DNA of 16,911 nucleotides, taken from an uncultured Oscillibacter sp. GTDB lineage: Bacteria > Bacillota > Clostridia > Oscillospirales > Oscillospiraceae. Position 1 is the stretch's first letter. The number at the start of each line of letters is the position of its first letter. The notes under the pieces are model-generated. The model saw only the letters and a list, made by a program, of their open reading frames with translations, did not search any database and was not told the DNA's origin. Below are positions 6,894 through 13,180 of the stretch, piece after piece. Made by a program: the position numbers and the translations under genes. The stretch spans positions 1-16,911 of the forward strand of contig CAJUCO010000048.1 in assembly GCA_910585245.1 (NCBI GenBank), written 5' to 3'.

Positions 6894-7573
6894 GGCCTCC
6901 CCTCCTTTTTCACGCAGCACACCCGCCCCCTGTCGTCCACGGTGAGCAAAAACGCCTCCCGGTGGGAAGACAGTCCCTCTTTTTGAAGGGTCTTTTGAAG
7001 CCAGGTTCCGTCCAGCCCCTGGGCCTTCAGGTTCTGCCGGAGAAGACGCCCGTCGTTGACCAGAATCATTGGTAAGGCCCCCTCCTCGCCGGTTTTCACC
7101 CCCAGCTGCTCCGCCGTGGGGGGCTGGCACCGGGCCCAGGGGAGAACGGAAAGATGGCCCGAGTTTTCCAGCACGGCGTATTGGACCTCCTCCACCCCGG
7201 TAATCCCCTGGCTCCGGAGCTCTTCCAGCAGCTCGTCCAGCGTGTAACGGTTTTTCCGCATGGTCTCCTGCTGAAGGATTCCGTTTCGGATCAGCACCGA
7301 GGGCGCGCCGCAGGCCAGACGGCGAAAGCGGAGACTGCTTAAGGACCATTGGCTCAACAGCATGGAAAGCGCCAGAAGCGTCAAAATCGGAATCACGCCC
7401 GCCAGCAAGGGGATGCCGAAGTCCTGCATGGGCACGGTGGCCAGGTCCGAGATCATCATGGTCAGCACCAGCTCGCCTGGTTCCAGCTCGCCGATCTGCC
7501 GCTTGCCCATAAGGCGGAGGCCGGTCATAATGAGAAAATAGAGAATGACGGTGCGGGCAAAGGCGGTCATCAT
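6890..7573 (-). CDS. DUF421 / YetF-family membrane protein
   Basis: 227 residues from the ATG at 7573, selected because GGGAGG lies 8 bp before it; a second ATG follows directly. Three N-terminal membrane helices span about residues 1-85, including the family motif RLMGKRQIGELEPGELVLTM. The cytosolic C-terminal part has PSVLIRNGILQ, LDELLEELRSQGITGVEEV and QYAVLENSGHLSVLPW, all standard for DUF421. The YetF family is widespread in spore-forming Firmicutes and its biochemical role is not settled. It is the first gene of a minus-strand group with DUF4363 and perhaps the GNAT gene, and is divergent from the ECF sigma factor. Confidence 0.92.
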   Translation of the reverse strand: MMTAFARTVILYFLIMTGLRLMGKRQIGELEPGELVLTMMISDLATVPMQDFGIPLLAGVIPILTLLALSMLLSQWSLSSLRFRRLACGAPSVLIRNGILQQETMRKNRYTLDELLEELRSQGITGVEEVQYAVLENSGHLSVLPWARCQPPTAEQLGVKTGEEGALPMILVNDGRLLRQNLKAQGLDGTWLQKTLQKEGLSSHREAFLLTVDDRGRVCCVKKEGRP

Positions 7574-7767
7574 AGGCGCTGCCTCCCGGTGGTTTTTTGC
7601 CGTATCCACAGCCGGAAACGCCCTTTGGCGGAGGGTTTCCCCCTGGGACAAAGACGTCTTTAAGGGCGCTCCGGACGGCGTTCAGCGGCTTTGAATATAG
7701 GTTCTCAGTATCTCTCCTTTTGCTCTCGGATATTCCCGGAATCTTTTCCAATCAATTTTAAAAAACC

Positions 7768-7796
7768 GGAAACCGTTTTAGGGGCTAAAACGTTGT
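7768..7796 (+). promoter_or_regulatory. ECF-type promoter with an embedded perfect inverted repeat
   Basis: GGAAACC (7768-7774), 16 bp, CGTTGT (7791-7796). This matches the general ECF layout (GGAAAC/TGAAAC, about 16 bp, CGT) and lies 32 bp upstream of the sigma gene, so autoregulation is likely. The spacer contains CGTTTTAG-GGG-CTAAAACG (7774-7792), a perfect 8-bp inverted repeat with a 3-bp centre that overlaps the last base of the -35 and the first two bases of the -10. Confidence 0.65.
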
Positions 7797-7827
7797 ATCT
7801 TATAGAAGGACGAAAGGAGGCGGTGCC

Positions 7828-8367
7828 ATGTTCTCCAGTTTCGCGCTCCACCGGGAGCGGGACGGGGACCGGATACGCGTTACCCGGCTCTACAAGCAAT
7901 ACCAGCGGCAGCTCCACCGGCTGGCCGCCCGCCTCCTGGGCCCCGGCCCCAAGGCCGAGGACGCAGTGCATGACACATTTATCAAATTCCTGCAACATTA
8001 CGACCAGCTCTGCTCCCGCTCTGATGACCAGCTGGAACGCTGGCTGATGGTGGTGGTCCGGAACACGGCTCTGGACACGCTCCGCAAGGAGGGCCGGGAG
8101 ACAGAGCTGGAAACCCAGTCCTGGGAACCCGCCACACCGCCGGACCAAGGGGAGTTTGAGGCCTTGGTCACCCTGATCCGGACCATGCCGGAGGATTACC
8201 GCCGGGTGCTGGAGTTGCGGTTTGTGGGGGAATGGAGTCTGGGGGACATTGCCAGAGAGCTTGGCTTGACGGAGGGCGCGGTAAAAAGCCGGATCTTCCG
8301 GGGCCGGAAGCTGCTCATCGACGCGCTGAGAAGGGAGGGATACCTGGATGGACGGTCCTGTGTTTGA
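7828..8367 (+). CDS. ECF RNA polymerase sigma factor
   Basis: 179 residues with AAAGGAGG 7 bp before the ATG. Region 2 spans about 20-90 (LYKQYQRQLHRLAARLLG, AEDAVHDTFIKFL, RWLMVVVRNTALDTLRKE) and region 4 about 117-168 (TMPEDYRRVLELRFVGEWS, GDIARELGLTEGAVKSRIFR). There is no region 3 or extra C-terminal domain, as is standard for ECF factors. It redirects RNA polymerase to a stress regulon that includes, by inference, its own promoter just upstream. Its last 20 bases overlap the next gene, which encodes a membrane protein of anti-sigma layout, so synthesis of the two is probably coupled. Confidence 0.92.
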   Translation: MFSSFALHRERDGDRIRVTRLYKQYQRQLHRLAARLLGPGPKAEDAVHDTFIKFLQHYDQLCSRSDDQLERWLMVVVRNTALDTLRKEGRETELETQSWEPATPPDQGEFEALVTLIRTMPEDYRRVLELRFVGEWSLGDIARELGLTEGAVKSRIFRGRKLLIDALRREGYLDGRSCV

Positions 8368-9448
8368 CGCCATGCTGAAAAATGCCCTGGAGGAGGCCCT
8401 CCGGCAGGATATGAAGGAGAGCCCGGAGATCCCCGCCCCCTCCCGGCATCAGAGAAGGCGGATGCGCCGCCTGCTGGCGGAACCCTGGTCTGCCGGAGAG
8501 CCGTTTTGCAAAACGGAGTCCTGCCGGCGTCCCCGGAATCCCGCCCGTTATCTGGCGGCGGCGGTGGTTGCGGCCTTGCTCACCGGCGTGGCGGCGGCGG
8601 GTCTGGCCCTGGGCGGCGGCCAGCGCTTCCGGGCGATGTTTGAGGAAAACGATTGGGCCACAGACTACTATAAAGACGCCGCAAACACGGAACAACTCCT
8701 GACCATGGGCGCCGGAATGGACACCACACTGGTGGAGGCCGGCGGCCTGCGCTTTGAGATGCTAGATGCCATTTTCGACGGGCAAAAGGCCATGGTAGAG
8801 CTGCGCTTAAGCGTTTTGGACCCGGACCTGCTGGAGCGTCTTGGGGAAGACAATCCCTCCTTCGGAGAGACGGAAATCCTTCTGGAGAACGAGCAAAGCG
8901 TGGGGACCTGGGGCTATTCCTCCTCCCTGTGGACCGAGGCCTATCCGGAAGACCCCTTCCAGGAGGGGCAATATTCCCTGGTCTTCTCCATCAGCGACGA
9001 AATGCTAAATGCCGGAGGACCCTGCGGCATCCGCCTTCAGGACCTGGTGCTCTTCCGCTTGGGGGAGGAGCCGGAAACCCTGCTGTTCGGAGAGTGGACC
9101 CTTTCCATCACCCTCCGGCCCACGGAGGTTTTGCGGCTACAGCCCAACGTGGTCTGCCGGGTAAACGGGGTGGATTGGATTTTGGACAACGTGACCCTCT
9201 CCCCTCTGGCCCTGGGCCTGTCCTTCCACCGGGAGGACGAGGGGGGCCGGTACTCCCGGTGGACGCCCTGCAAAAATCTGTCTATCCGTTTGAAAAACGG
9301 AGAGATTCTAGACCTGATGGGTTCCTCCTTCATCGGTTCTTCCAACACCAGCGTCGACGCCCAGGTGGAGTTCCTCATCCCCCTGGACCTGGAGCAGGCG
9401 GACAGCCTCTTCGTTTGCGGCGCGGAAATTCCCCTTCAAACATCCTGA
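8348..9448 (+). CDS. Single-pass membrane protein, DUF4179-like, probable anti-sigma factor
   Basis: 366 residues; AGGGAGGG lies 8 bp before the ATG at 8348, inside the sigma gene. A cytosolic N-terminal segment of about 65 residues (rich in Arg: RHQRRRMRRLLAEPW) is followed by one membrane helix (about 67-90, LAAAVVAALLTGVAAAGLAL) and an extracytoplasmic domain of about 270 residues with several beta-rich stretches. This layout, and the overlap with an ECF sigma gene, matches the DUF4179 membrane proteins of Firmicutes. I did not see a zinc-binding HxxxCxxC motif, so if it is an anti-sigma factor it is not of the ZAS type. The signal it senses is unknown. Confidence 0.75.
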   Translation: MDGPVFDAMLKNALEEALRQDMKESPEIPAPSRHQRRRMRRLLAEPWSAGEPFCKTESCRRPRNPARYLAAAVVAALLTGVAAAGLALGGGQRFRAMFEENDWATDYYKDAANTEQLLTMGAGMDTTLVEAGGLRFEMLDAIFDGQKAMVELRLSVLDPDLLERLGEDNPSFGETEILLENEQSVGTWGYSSSLWTEAYPEDPFQEGQYSLVFSISDEMLNAGGPCGIRLQDLVLFRLGEEPETLLFGEWTLSITLRPTEVLRLQPNVVCRVNGVDWILDNVTLSPLALGLSFHREDEGGRYSRWTPCKNLSIRLKNGEILDLMGSSFIGSSNTSVDAQVEFLIPLDLEQADSLFVCGAEIPLQTS

Positions 9449-9453
9449 CAACC

Positions 9454-9477
9454 AGGCCCCGCCAAACGGCGGGGCCT
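9454..9477 (+). terminator. Hairpin after the sigma/anti-sigma operon
   Basis: Perfect 10-bp GC-rich stem AGGCCCCGCC (9454-9463) with GGCGGGGCCT (9468-9477), loop AAAC, 5 bp after the stop codon. It has no T-run, so termination may be partial. Confidence 0.6.
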
Positions 9478-9546
9478 TGGACTGCGTCGGTGAAATTGCC
9501 CGAACTTCCCGGCGGAAGATCCGGGAACGGTTGTTCGGTTTACGGC

Positions 9547-9575
9547 TTGTGTTTTGGGCCTGGGCGTGCTAAAAT
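9547..9575 (+). promoter_or_regulatory. Probable promoter for the 221-aa hypothetical gene
   Basis: TTGTGT (9547-9552), 17-bp spacer, TAAAAT (9570-9575), 45 bp before the ATG at 9621. A small stem CGCGCC/GGCGCG (9594-9599 and 9604-9609) lies directly ahead of the ribosome binding site and could limit its access. Confidence 0.45.
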
Positions 9576-9620
9576 GGGGCATATTCTGACAAACGCGCCA
9601 AAGGGCGCGGGGAGGTCGCC

Positions 9621-10286
9621 ATGCTGCCCACCACACGTTTAAAAAATCTCTACGCCGGTCCCCTGCCGCCCATGGCGCTGACGGATTACGAGTCCATGAG
9701 CAAATTCCTGAACCAGGCTTCTCAGCGGTGCAAGGTCTCCGGGCGGAATTTCGACCTGTTTTTGGACTGGGTCATCCACGCCTTGTCCATCAGCCTCACC
9801 TCCGACAGCGCCTCCCGGATCTTCCTTCCCAAGACCAAAACCGGCCCCTTCGTTCTGGACGATTTAATCCCCATCTCCGGCCTCCCTCCGGCGGGGGAGA
9901 AGCGGGTAAAGCTCAGCGAATGCGGCCTCATCGCTCCGGTGTGGAACAACGGCAGCCTGGAAACCGCCCTGGAATCCCTGTATGACAGCGGCTTTGCCAG
10001 CCTGGACGTGGATCAGCCCTTTGGCGGGGCCTATTTCCAGGAGCTGCGGCTGGCAGTGATCGATTCCCCCTCAGACGTGGACATCCCCAACGTGCTGCGG
10101 GTCTGGAGCCGGGGCAGCGTCCGCCTCCCCTCCTACTCTTTGAAGGATCTGGAGCCCCTGCTCTCTACCGACGGGGAAACATGGTACATCCAATACGATG
10201 GAATCGAGCGGGAGGAGCCCGTCCTGGAACCCCGGATGGCGGCCCTTTACAATTGCGGCCTCCGCCGTTACTGCGCAAAGAGCTGA
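9621..10286 (+). CDS. Hypothetical protein, 221 aa, cytosolic
   Basis: I do not recognise this protein. It starts MLPTTRLKNLYAGPLPPM, five bases after GGGGAGG, and ends GLRRYCAKS. There is no signal peptide, no membrane helix and no repeat. The middle has mixed polarity with Trp and Tyr (FDLFLDWVIHALS, GLIAPVWNN, GGAYFQELRLAVIDSP, GETWYIQYDGIER), which suggests a folded globular domain. Codon and base use match the neighbours, and the gene has its own promoter and a following hairpin, so it is probably real. It stands alone between the sigma operon and a convergent small gene, and context gives no clue to function. Confidence 0.72.
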   Translation: MLPTTRLKNLYAGPLPPMALTDYESMSKFLNQASQRCKVSGRNFDLFLDWVIHALSISLTSDSASRIFLPKTKTGPFVLDDLIPISGLPPAGEKRVKLSECGLIAPVWNNGSLETALESLYDSGFASLDVDQPFGGAYFQELRLAVIDSPSDVDIPNVLRVWSRGSVRLPSYSLKDLEPLLSTDGETWYIQYDGIEREEPVLEPRMAALYNCGLRRYCAKS

Positions 10287-10290
10287 CAAA

Positions 10291-10318
10291 TAGAAAACCG
10301 GAGGTCCCCTGTTTTCTA
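10291..10318. terminator. Bidirectional hairpin between convergent genes
   Basis: TAGAAAAC (10291-10298) pairs with GTTTTCTA (10311-10318), with a small inner AGG/CCT pairing. It lies between the ends of the 221-aa gene and the 61-aa gene and could serve both; on the minus strand a short TTT follows. Confidence 0.45.
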
Positions 10319-10327
10319 TGTTCAGCG

Positions 10328-10513
10328 CTACATTCTGCCGGTCAAGAGGCGGTCAATCTGGGCGGCGTTCTCCTCCAGCTCCCGCCTTAAAGACGTCTGA
10401 GTCTCCAGGTCGCGGATCTGAACGGCCAACAGCAGCCGCATATTCAAGGCGCACTGTTCTTCCAGCAGGCTGTTCAGCGTAACGCCCCGATTCTTTGCAA
10501 AGTCTTTCTCCAT
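10328..10513 (-). CDS. Small helical protein, 61 aa, unknown function
   Basis: Starts at the ATG at 10513 (MEKDFAKNRG), preceded by GAGGAGGA at good spacing; a longer upstream reading lacks a ribosome binding site. The 61 residues are dominated by Leu, Glu, Gln and Arg with heptad-like spacing (SLLEEQCALNMRLLLAVQIR, ETQTSLRRELEENAAQIDRL), predicting a helical hairpin or short coiled coil, so a homo-oligomer or partner-binding protein is likely. There is no membrane segment. A TATAAT (10555-10550 on the minus strand) about 37 bp upstream of the start supports expression. I do not recognise the family. Confidence 0.65.
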   Translation of the reverse strand: MEKDFAKNRGVTLNSLLEEQCALNMRLLLAVQIRDLETQTSLRRELEENAAQIDRLLTGRM

Positions 10514-10549
10514 AGGTTCCTCCTCTACGGTGTGGTTGCGTGCGGAGTG

Positions 10550-10555
10550 ATTATA
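10550..10555 (-). promoter_or_regulatory. -10 box for the 61-aa gene
   Basis: Consensus TATAAT on the minus strand, giving a leader of about 30 nt before the ATG at 10513. No good -35 hexamer is seen at 16-18 bp, so the promoter may be weak or activator-dependent. Confidence 0.35.
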
Positions 10556-10637
10556 AGGGCAAAAGCTGAAAGGACTCTGAAACACCGCACCGGAGGCTTT
10601 TTCCACCTGCGGGAGAGGGACCTTCCGTCCGCCGCTT

Positions 10638-10653
10638 GCGCGTTTCCACGCGC
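10638..10653. promoter_or_regulatory. Short inverted repeat ahead of the LysR gene
   Basis: GCGCG (10638-10642) and CGCGC (10649-10653) around TTTCCA, about 30 bp upstream of the LysR start codon. It could be an operator or a weak leader hairpin; no role is shown. Confidence 0.25.
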
Positions 10654-10682
10654 GTTGGACCTTCATCCAGGGAGGGGGGCCT

Positions 10683-11567
10683 ATGAAATTAGCCCAGCTT
10701 CAATATTTTCGCGCCGTCAGCGAATGGGGCAGCTTTACCAAAGCCGCCTCGCTTCTTCACATCACCCAGCCTTCCCTCTCCAAGGCGATCTCGGAACTGG
10801 AGCAGGAGGCCGGTGTACCGCTGCTGGTCCGCACTCGAAACGGAGCCGTTTTGACGCCGGAGGGAAACCTGTTCTTTCAGCAGACCCTCCGGGTTCTGGA
10901 GGAATTTGACAAGCTGTCCCAGGTCATGGAGGACATGAAGACCCAGGAACACACGGTAAAGGTCGGCATTCCCCCCACCATTGGCTTTTGCTATATCTCC
11001 AAAATCGCGGAAGCTCTGGCTCAAAGCGGTTTAAACCTCCGCCTCCTCTGGAAGGAGGGGGGGACGGCCGCCCTCGGGCAGCAGGTCCTCTCCAACACGC
11101 TGGACGCCGCGATCCTCCCCAGCGGATTTTTCCCCATGGAAAAGCTGTCCGGCAAGCGGCTGCGGACCATGGAGGAGGTTTTATACGTCTCCCGCCGCCA
11201 CCCCTTGGCGGAGCTCCCCTATGTTACAGAGGACCTGGTGCGGGAGGAAACCTTCATCCTCTTTACAGAGGACTACAACCAAAACGTCCCCTTTCAGGAT
11301 CTCTTCGGCCGCTCGGGCTTCTTCCCCCGGCACGTCACCTACACCAGTCAGCTGTCCACCGCCCTCCATCTGATTCAGCAGAATATGGCGGTTTCCATCC
11401 TGGTGCGGGACATCTTCAACGACGAGCAGCTGACCTGCGACATCGTCCCCATCCCCTTAAAGCCCCCCTATTTTCTGGACCTGACCGTCATCTGGAGGAC
11501 GCAAAAGCGCCTGCCCAAGTGGTTTCAAGGTTTTTTGAATGTCGTAGCCGCCGCCCTTACGGAATAA
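10683..11567 (+). CDS. LysR-family transcriptional regulator
   Basis: 294 residues, the usual length, with GGGAGG ahead of the ATG. The N-terminal winged helix-turn-helix covers about residues 1-60 (MKLAQLQYFRAVSEWGSFTK, AASLLHITQPSLSKAISELE, GVPLLVRTRNGAVLTPEG), then a linker helix and a periplasmic-binding-protein-like effector domain (about 90-290). LysR proteins usually control a nearby gene set in response to a substrate or intermediate. The next genes are the TRAP transporter operon on the same strand, with a LysR-like site upstream of it (11803-11821), so this is the likely regulator. The effector is unknown. The stop codon lies inside a terminator hairpin (11549-11575). Confidence 0.92.
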   Translation: MKLAQLQYFRAVSEWGSFTKAASLLHITQPSLSKAISELEQEAGVPLLVRTRNGAVLTPEGNLFFQQTLRVLEEFDKLSQVMEDMKTQEHTVKVGIPPTIGFCYISKIAEALAQSGLNLRLLWKEGGTAALGQQVLSNTLDAAILPSGFFPMEKLSGKRLRTMEEVLYVSRRHPLAELPYVTEDLVREETFILFTEDYNQNVPFQDLFGRSGFFPRHVTYTSQLSTALHLIQQNMAVSILVRDIFNDEQLTCDIVPIPLKPPYFLDLTVIWRTQKRLPKWFQGFLNVVAAALTE

Positions 11568-11576
11568 GGGCGGCGC
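11549..11576 (+). repeat. Left copy of the LysR terminator hairpin flanking R3
   Basis: CGCCGCCCTTA (11549-11559) pairs with TAAGGGCGGCG (11565-11575), with the LysR stop TAA at 11565-11567. The 27 bases 11550-11576 recur at 11733-11759 with 22 of 27 identical. No T-run follows this copy; the T-run is found after the other copy. Confidence 0.8.
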
Positions 11577-11732
11577 GAGGCCGGTGAAAACGCGTTTTCG
11601 CCGGCCTCAGCAAGTTTTCGGACCTTTTGAAAGGCCCGAAAACTTCTGATTGAAAACGAGAGAAACCCCTGATGGGTTTCTCTCGTAGCTCTTTTCCTTT
11701 TCGTCCACCTTTAAACTGCACTTTTTTAACAA
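11577..11732 (-). repeat. R3: intergenic hairpin element, inverted relative to R2
   Basis: Three stem-loops in reverse order to R2: 14-bp stem 11577-11590/11595-11608 with one G-T pair and loop CGCG; 15-bp stem 11612-11626/11631-11645 with one mismatch and loop TTGA; 12-bp perfect stem 11657-11668/11674-11685. The reverse complement of 11643-11700 equals 5720-5777 over 58 bp. Outside that core the two copies differ, mostly by changes that keep pairing, including loss of a G on one side and its paired C on the other side of the middle stem. Confidence 0.88.
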
Positions 11733-11765
11733 GCCGCTCTTATTTGATAAGGGCGGCGCTTTTTT
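11733..11765 (+). terminator. Terminator with T-run, right copy flanking R3
   Basis: GCCGCTCTTAT (11733-11743) pairs with ATAAGGGCGGC (11747-11757) with one G-T pair, then TTTTTT at 11760-11765. It resembles the hairpin at 11549-11575 at the LysR stop and should end LysR transcription before the TRAP operon promoter. Confidence 0.8.
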
Positions 11766-11802
11766 GTATATACAGATCTTATAGATGCGGGTTTGCTATG
11801 TT

Positions 11803-11821
11803 ATATAGACAAAGGGAATAT
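11803..11821 (+). promoter_or_regulatory. Candidate LysR-type binding site upstream of dctP
   Basis: ATAT-N11-ATAT, which holds the T-N11-A core of LysR recognition sites within a dyad. Its centre (about 11812) falls near -64 relative to the start site predicted from the promoter at 11840-11869; LysR recognition sites are usually near -65. The region is AT-rich, so a chance match is possible. Confidence 0.45.
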
Positions 11822-11839
11822 CAGCATATAAAACAACCA

Positions 11840-11869
11840 TTGGACTTTACCGATTGAAATTGTTAAAAT
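11840..11869 (+). promoter_or_regulatory. Probable promoter of the TRAP-M24-RidA operon
   Basis: TTGGAC (11840-11845), 18-bp spacer, TAAAAT (11864-11869) in an AT-rich stretch unlike the surrounding DNA. Transcription would start near 11876, leaving a leader of about 180 nt. The 488 bp between the LysR and dctP genes hold, in order, the R3 element with its flanking terminators, this promoter, and the structured leader; no gene is seen there. Confidence 0.5.
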
Positions 11870-11951
11870 AATAAAAAATTCCACATTTCCCGAATCTGCA
11901 AGACCACTTAAGTTCCCTCCCAGGCCAAACACCGGCGCGTCCCTGCCGTCC

Positions 11952-12019
11952 CCTTTCAAGGGCGGGAACCTGAAAGGAAGCGTTGGCGTTGCCATTTTGG
12001 ATTAGCGGCAGCGCTTTTT
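11952..12019 (+). promoter_or_regulatory. Possible attenuator in the dctP leader
   Basis: GCGTTGGCGTT (11980-11990) pairs imperfectly with AGCGGCAGCGC (12004-12014), followed by TTTTT (12015-12019), a terminator shape 37 bp before the dctP ATG. Just upstream CCTTTCA and TGAAAGG (about 11952-11977) form a second stem that ends three bases before the terminator stem. No known riboswitch class is recognised. Confidence 0.4.
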
Positions 12020-12055
12020 GTATATCTCCAAAAACAAGAAAGCGAGGATTGCAGA

Positions 12056-13144
12056 ATGAAGAAGAGAAGATTCCAAAACGTACTGGCGGGCCTTCTGGTC
12101 CTGACCATGGGATTCCTGCTGAGCAGCTGCGGTTCCCCCGCGCAGACAGGGGAAACCCCTTCCTCCAGCGGCAACCCCGGTGCCGCCGCGGGGGAGACAT
12201 ACGCCTTCACTCTGGCCCACCACCACGCCGTCGACTCAGTGACGGACCATCTTTGCACGGATTTTGCCCGGCTGGTCTCTGAGAAAACCAACGGCGCGGT
12301 GGAGGTCACGGTTTATCCCTCTGCACAGCTGGGATCTGAGCAGGAGGTGGCCGACGGTCTTTTGGTCGGCACACAGCAGTTCGGTGCCATCACCGCCGCC
12401 GTCACCTATGTGGACAACGTGGACGGTTTTGGGGCGGACACGTTGCCGTTCATGTTCTCCGACTGGGAGGAGATTTATTACGCCTTCAACGAGGCTTCCC
12501 AGCCCGTGGGCGCTGCACTGAACGAAAAGCTGATGGAGCAGGGCGCCCGTATTCTCTGCTGGGTCCCCTGCGGCGGGCGGCAGATGATTTTCGTGGACAA
12601 AAATGTGACGTCCTACAAGCAGATGAACGGCATGACCATGCGCTCTCCGGAGAGCACCCTCTATACCGATATGTTCAAGGCCCTGGGCTCCGCTCCCACA
12701 CCCATCACCTGGTCCGAGTGCTACACCGCCATGCAGACCAAGGTGGCGGAGGGCATGGAGACCCCCATCAGTTCCATCAAAGATATGAACTTCTGCGAGG
12801 TCACCCAATACGGCCTTTTGACCAACCATATGTGGAGCACCATCACCCTGGCGGTGAGCAACGGCGTCTATGACTCCCTGCCGGAGGAATACCAGCGGGC
12901 GGTGGAAGAGGCCGCGCAAGAGGCCGGCGCCATTGCCTATGAGGAGGGCAAGGAGTCCGAGGCGGAGGACCTGGCCTTCTGCGTGGAAAAGGGCATGGTT
13001 TTCAACGAGTTGCCGGAAGGCGAGACGGAGGAATTGGCAGAGCTCATGGTCGCCATGAAAGAGCGCTGGCTGGAGGGCCACCCCGGGCGGCAGGAAATCT
13101 ATGATCTTTGTCTGAAGGCGGTGGAGGAATACGCCGCGCGCTAA
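12056..13144 (+). CDS. dctP: TRAP transporter substrate-binding lipoprotein (DctP family)
   Basis: 362 residues. The signal peptide MKKRRFQNVLAGLLVLTMGF is followed by LLSSC, with Cys25 the lipidation site, then a Ser/Gly/Pro linker to about residue 46. The binding domain shows the DctP pattern: FARLVSEKTNGAVEVTVYPS, QLGSEQEVADGLLVGTQQFG, and MTMRSPES, where Arg196 is the conserved residue that holds the substrate carboxylate. Later comes WSECYTAMQTKVAEGMETP, where the usual DGQE is replaced by EGMET. It captures a carboxylated solute outside the cell and delivers it to DctQ/DctM. The ribosome binding site (GAGGA) is weak. The substrate cannot be read from sequence. Confidence 0.92.
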   Translation: MKKRRFQNVLAGLLVLTMGFLLSSCGSPAQTGETPSSSGNPGAAAGETYAFTLAHHHAVDSVTDHLCTDFARLVSEKTNGAVEVTVYPSAQLGSEQEVADGLLVGTQQFGAITAAVTYVDNVDGFGADTLPFMFSDWEEIYYAFNEASQPVGAALNEKLMEQGARILCWVPCGGRQMIFVDKNVTSYKQMNGMTMRSPESTLYTDMFKALGSAPTPITWSECYTAMQTKVAEGMETPISSIKDMNFCEVTQYGLLTNHMWSTITLAVSNGVYDSLPEEYQRAVEEAAQEAGAIAYEEGKESEAEDLAFCVEKGMVFNELPEGETEELAELMVAMKERWLEGHPGRQEIYDLCLKAVEEYAAR

Positions 13145-13180
13145 GCGCCATCTATCACAACACCCGAGAGGAGGGAGACT

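Noticed and set aside
6894..7751. Long upstream extension of the DUF4363 frame, giving 413 codons
   Set aside because: The extension overlaps yetF in another frame and has no similarity to DUF4363; the ATGA overlap start at 6893 explains the gene.
7652..10398. Shared 13-mer CTTAAAGACGTCT near 7660 (minus strand) and 10386 (plus strand)
   Set aside because: One copy is inside a coding region and a match of this length is expected by chance between both strands of a 17-kb window.
5686..11732. Composite transposon bounded by the inverted elements R2 and R3
   Set aside because: No transposase or integrase lies between them, the genes look like ordinary chromosomal genes, and each element has its own separate flanking duplication.
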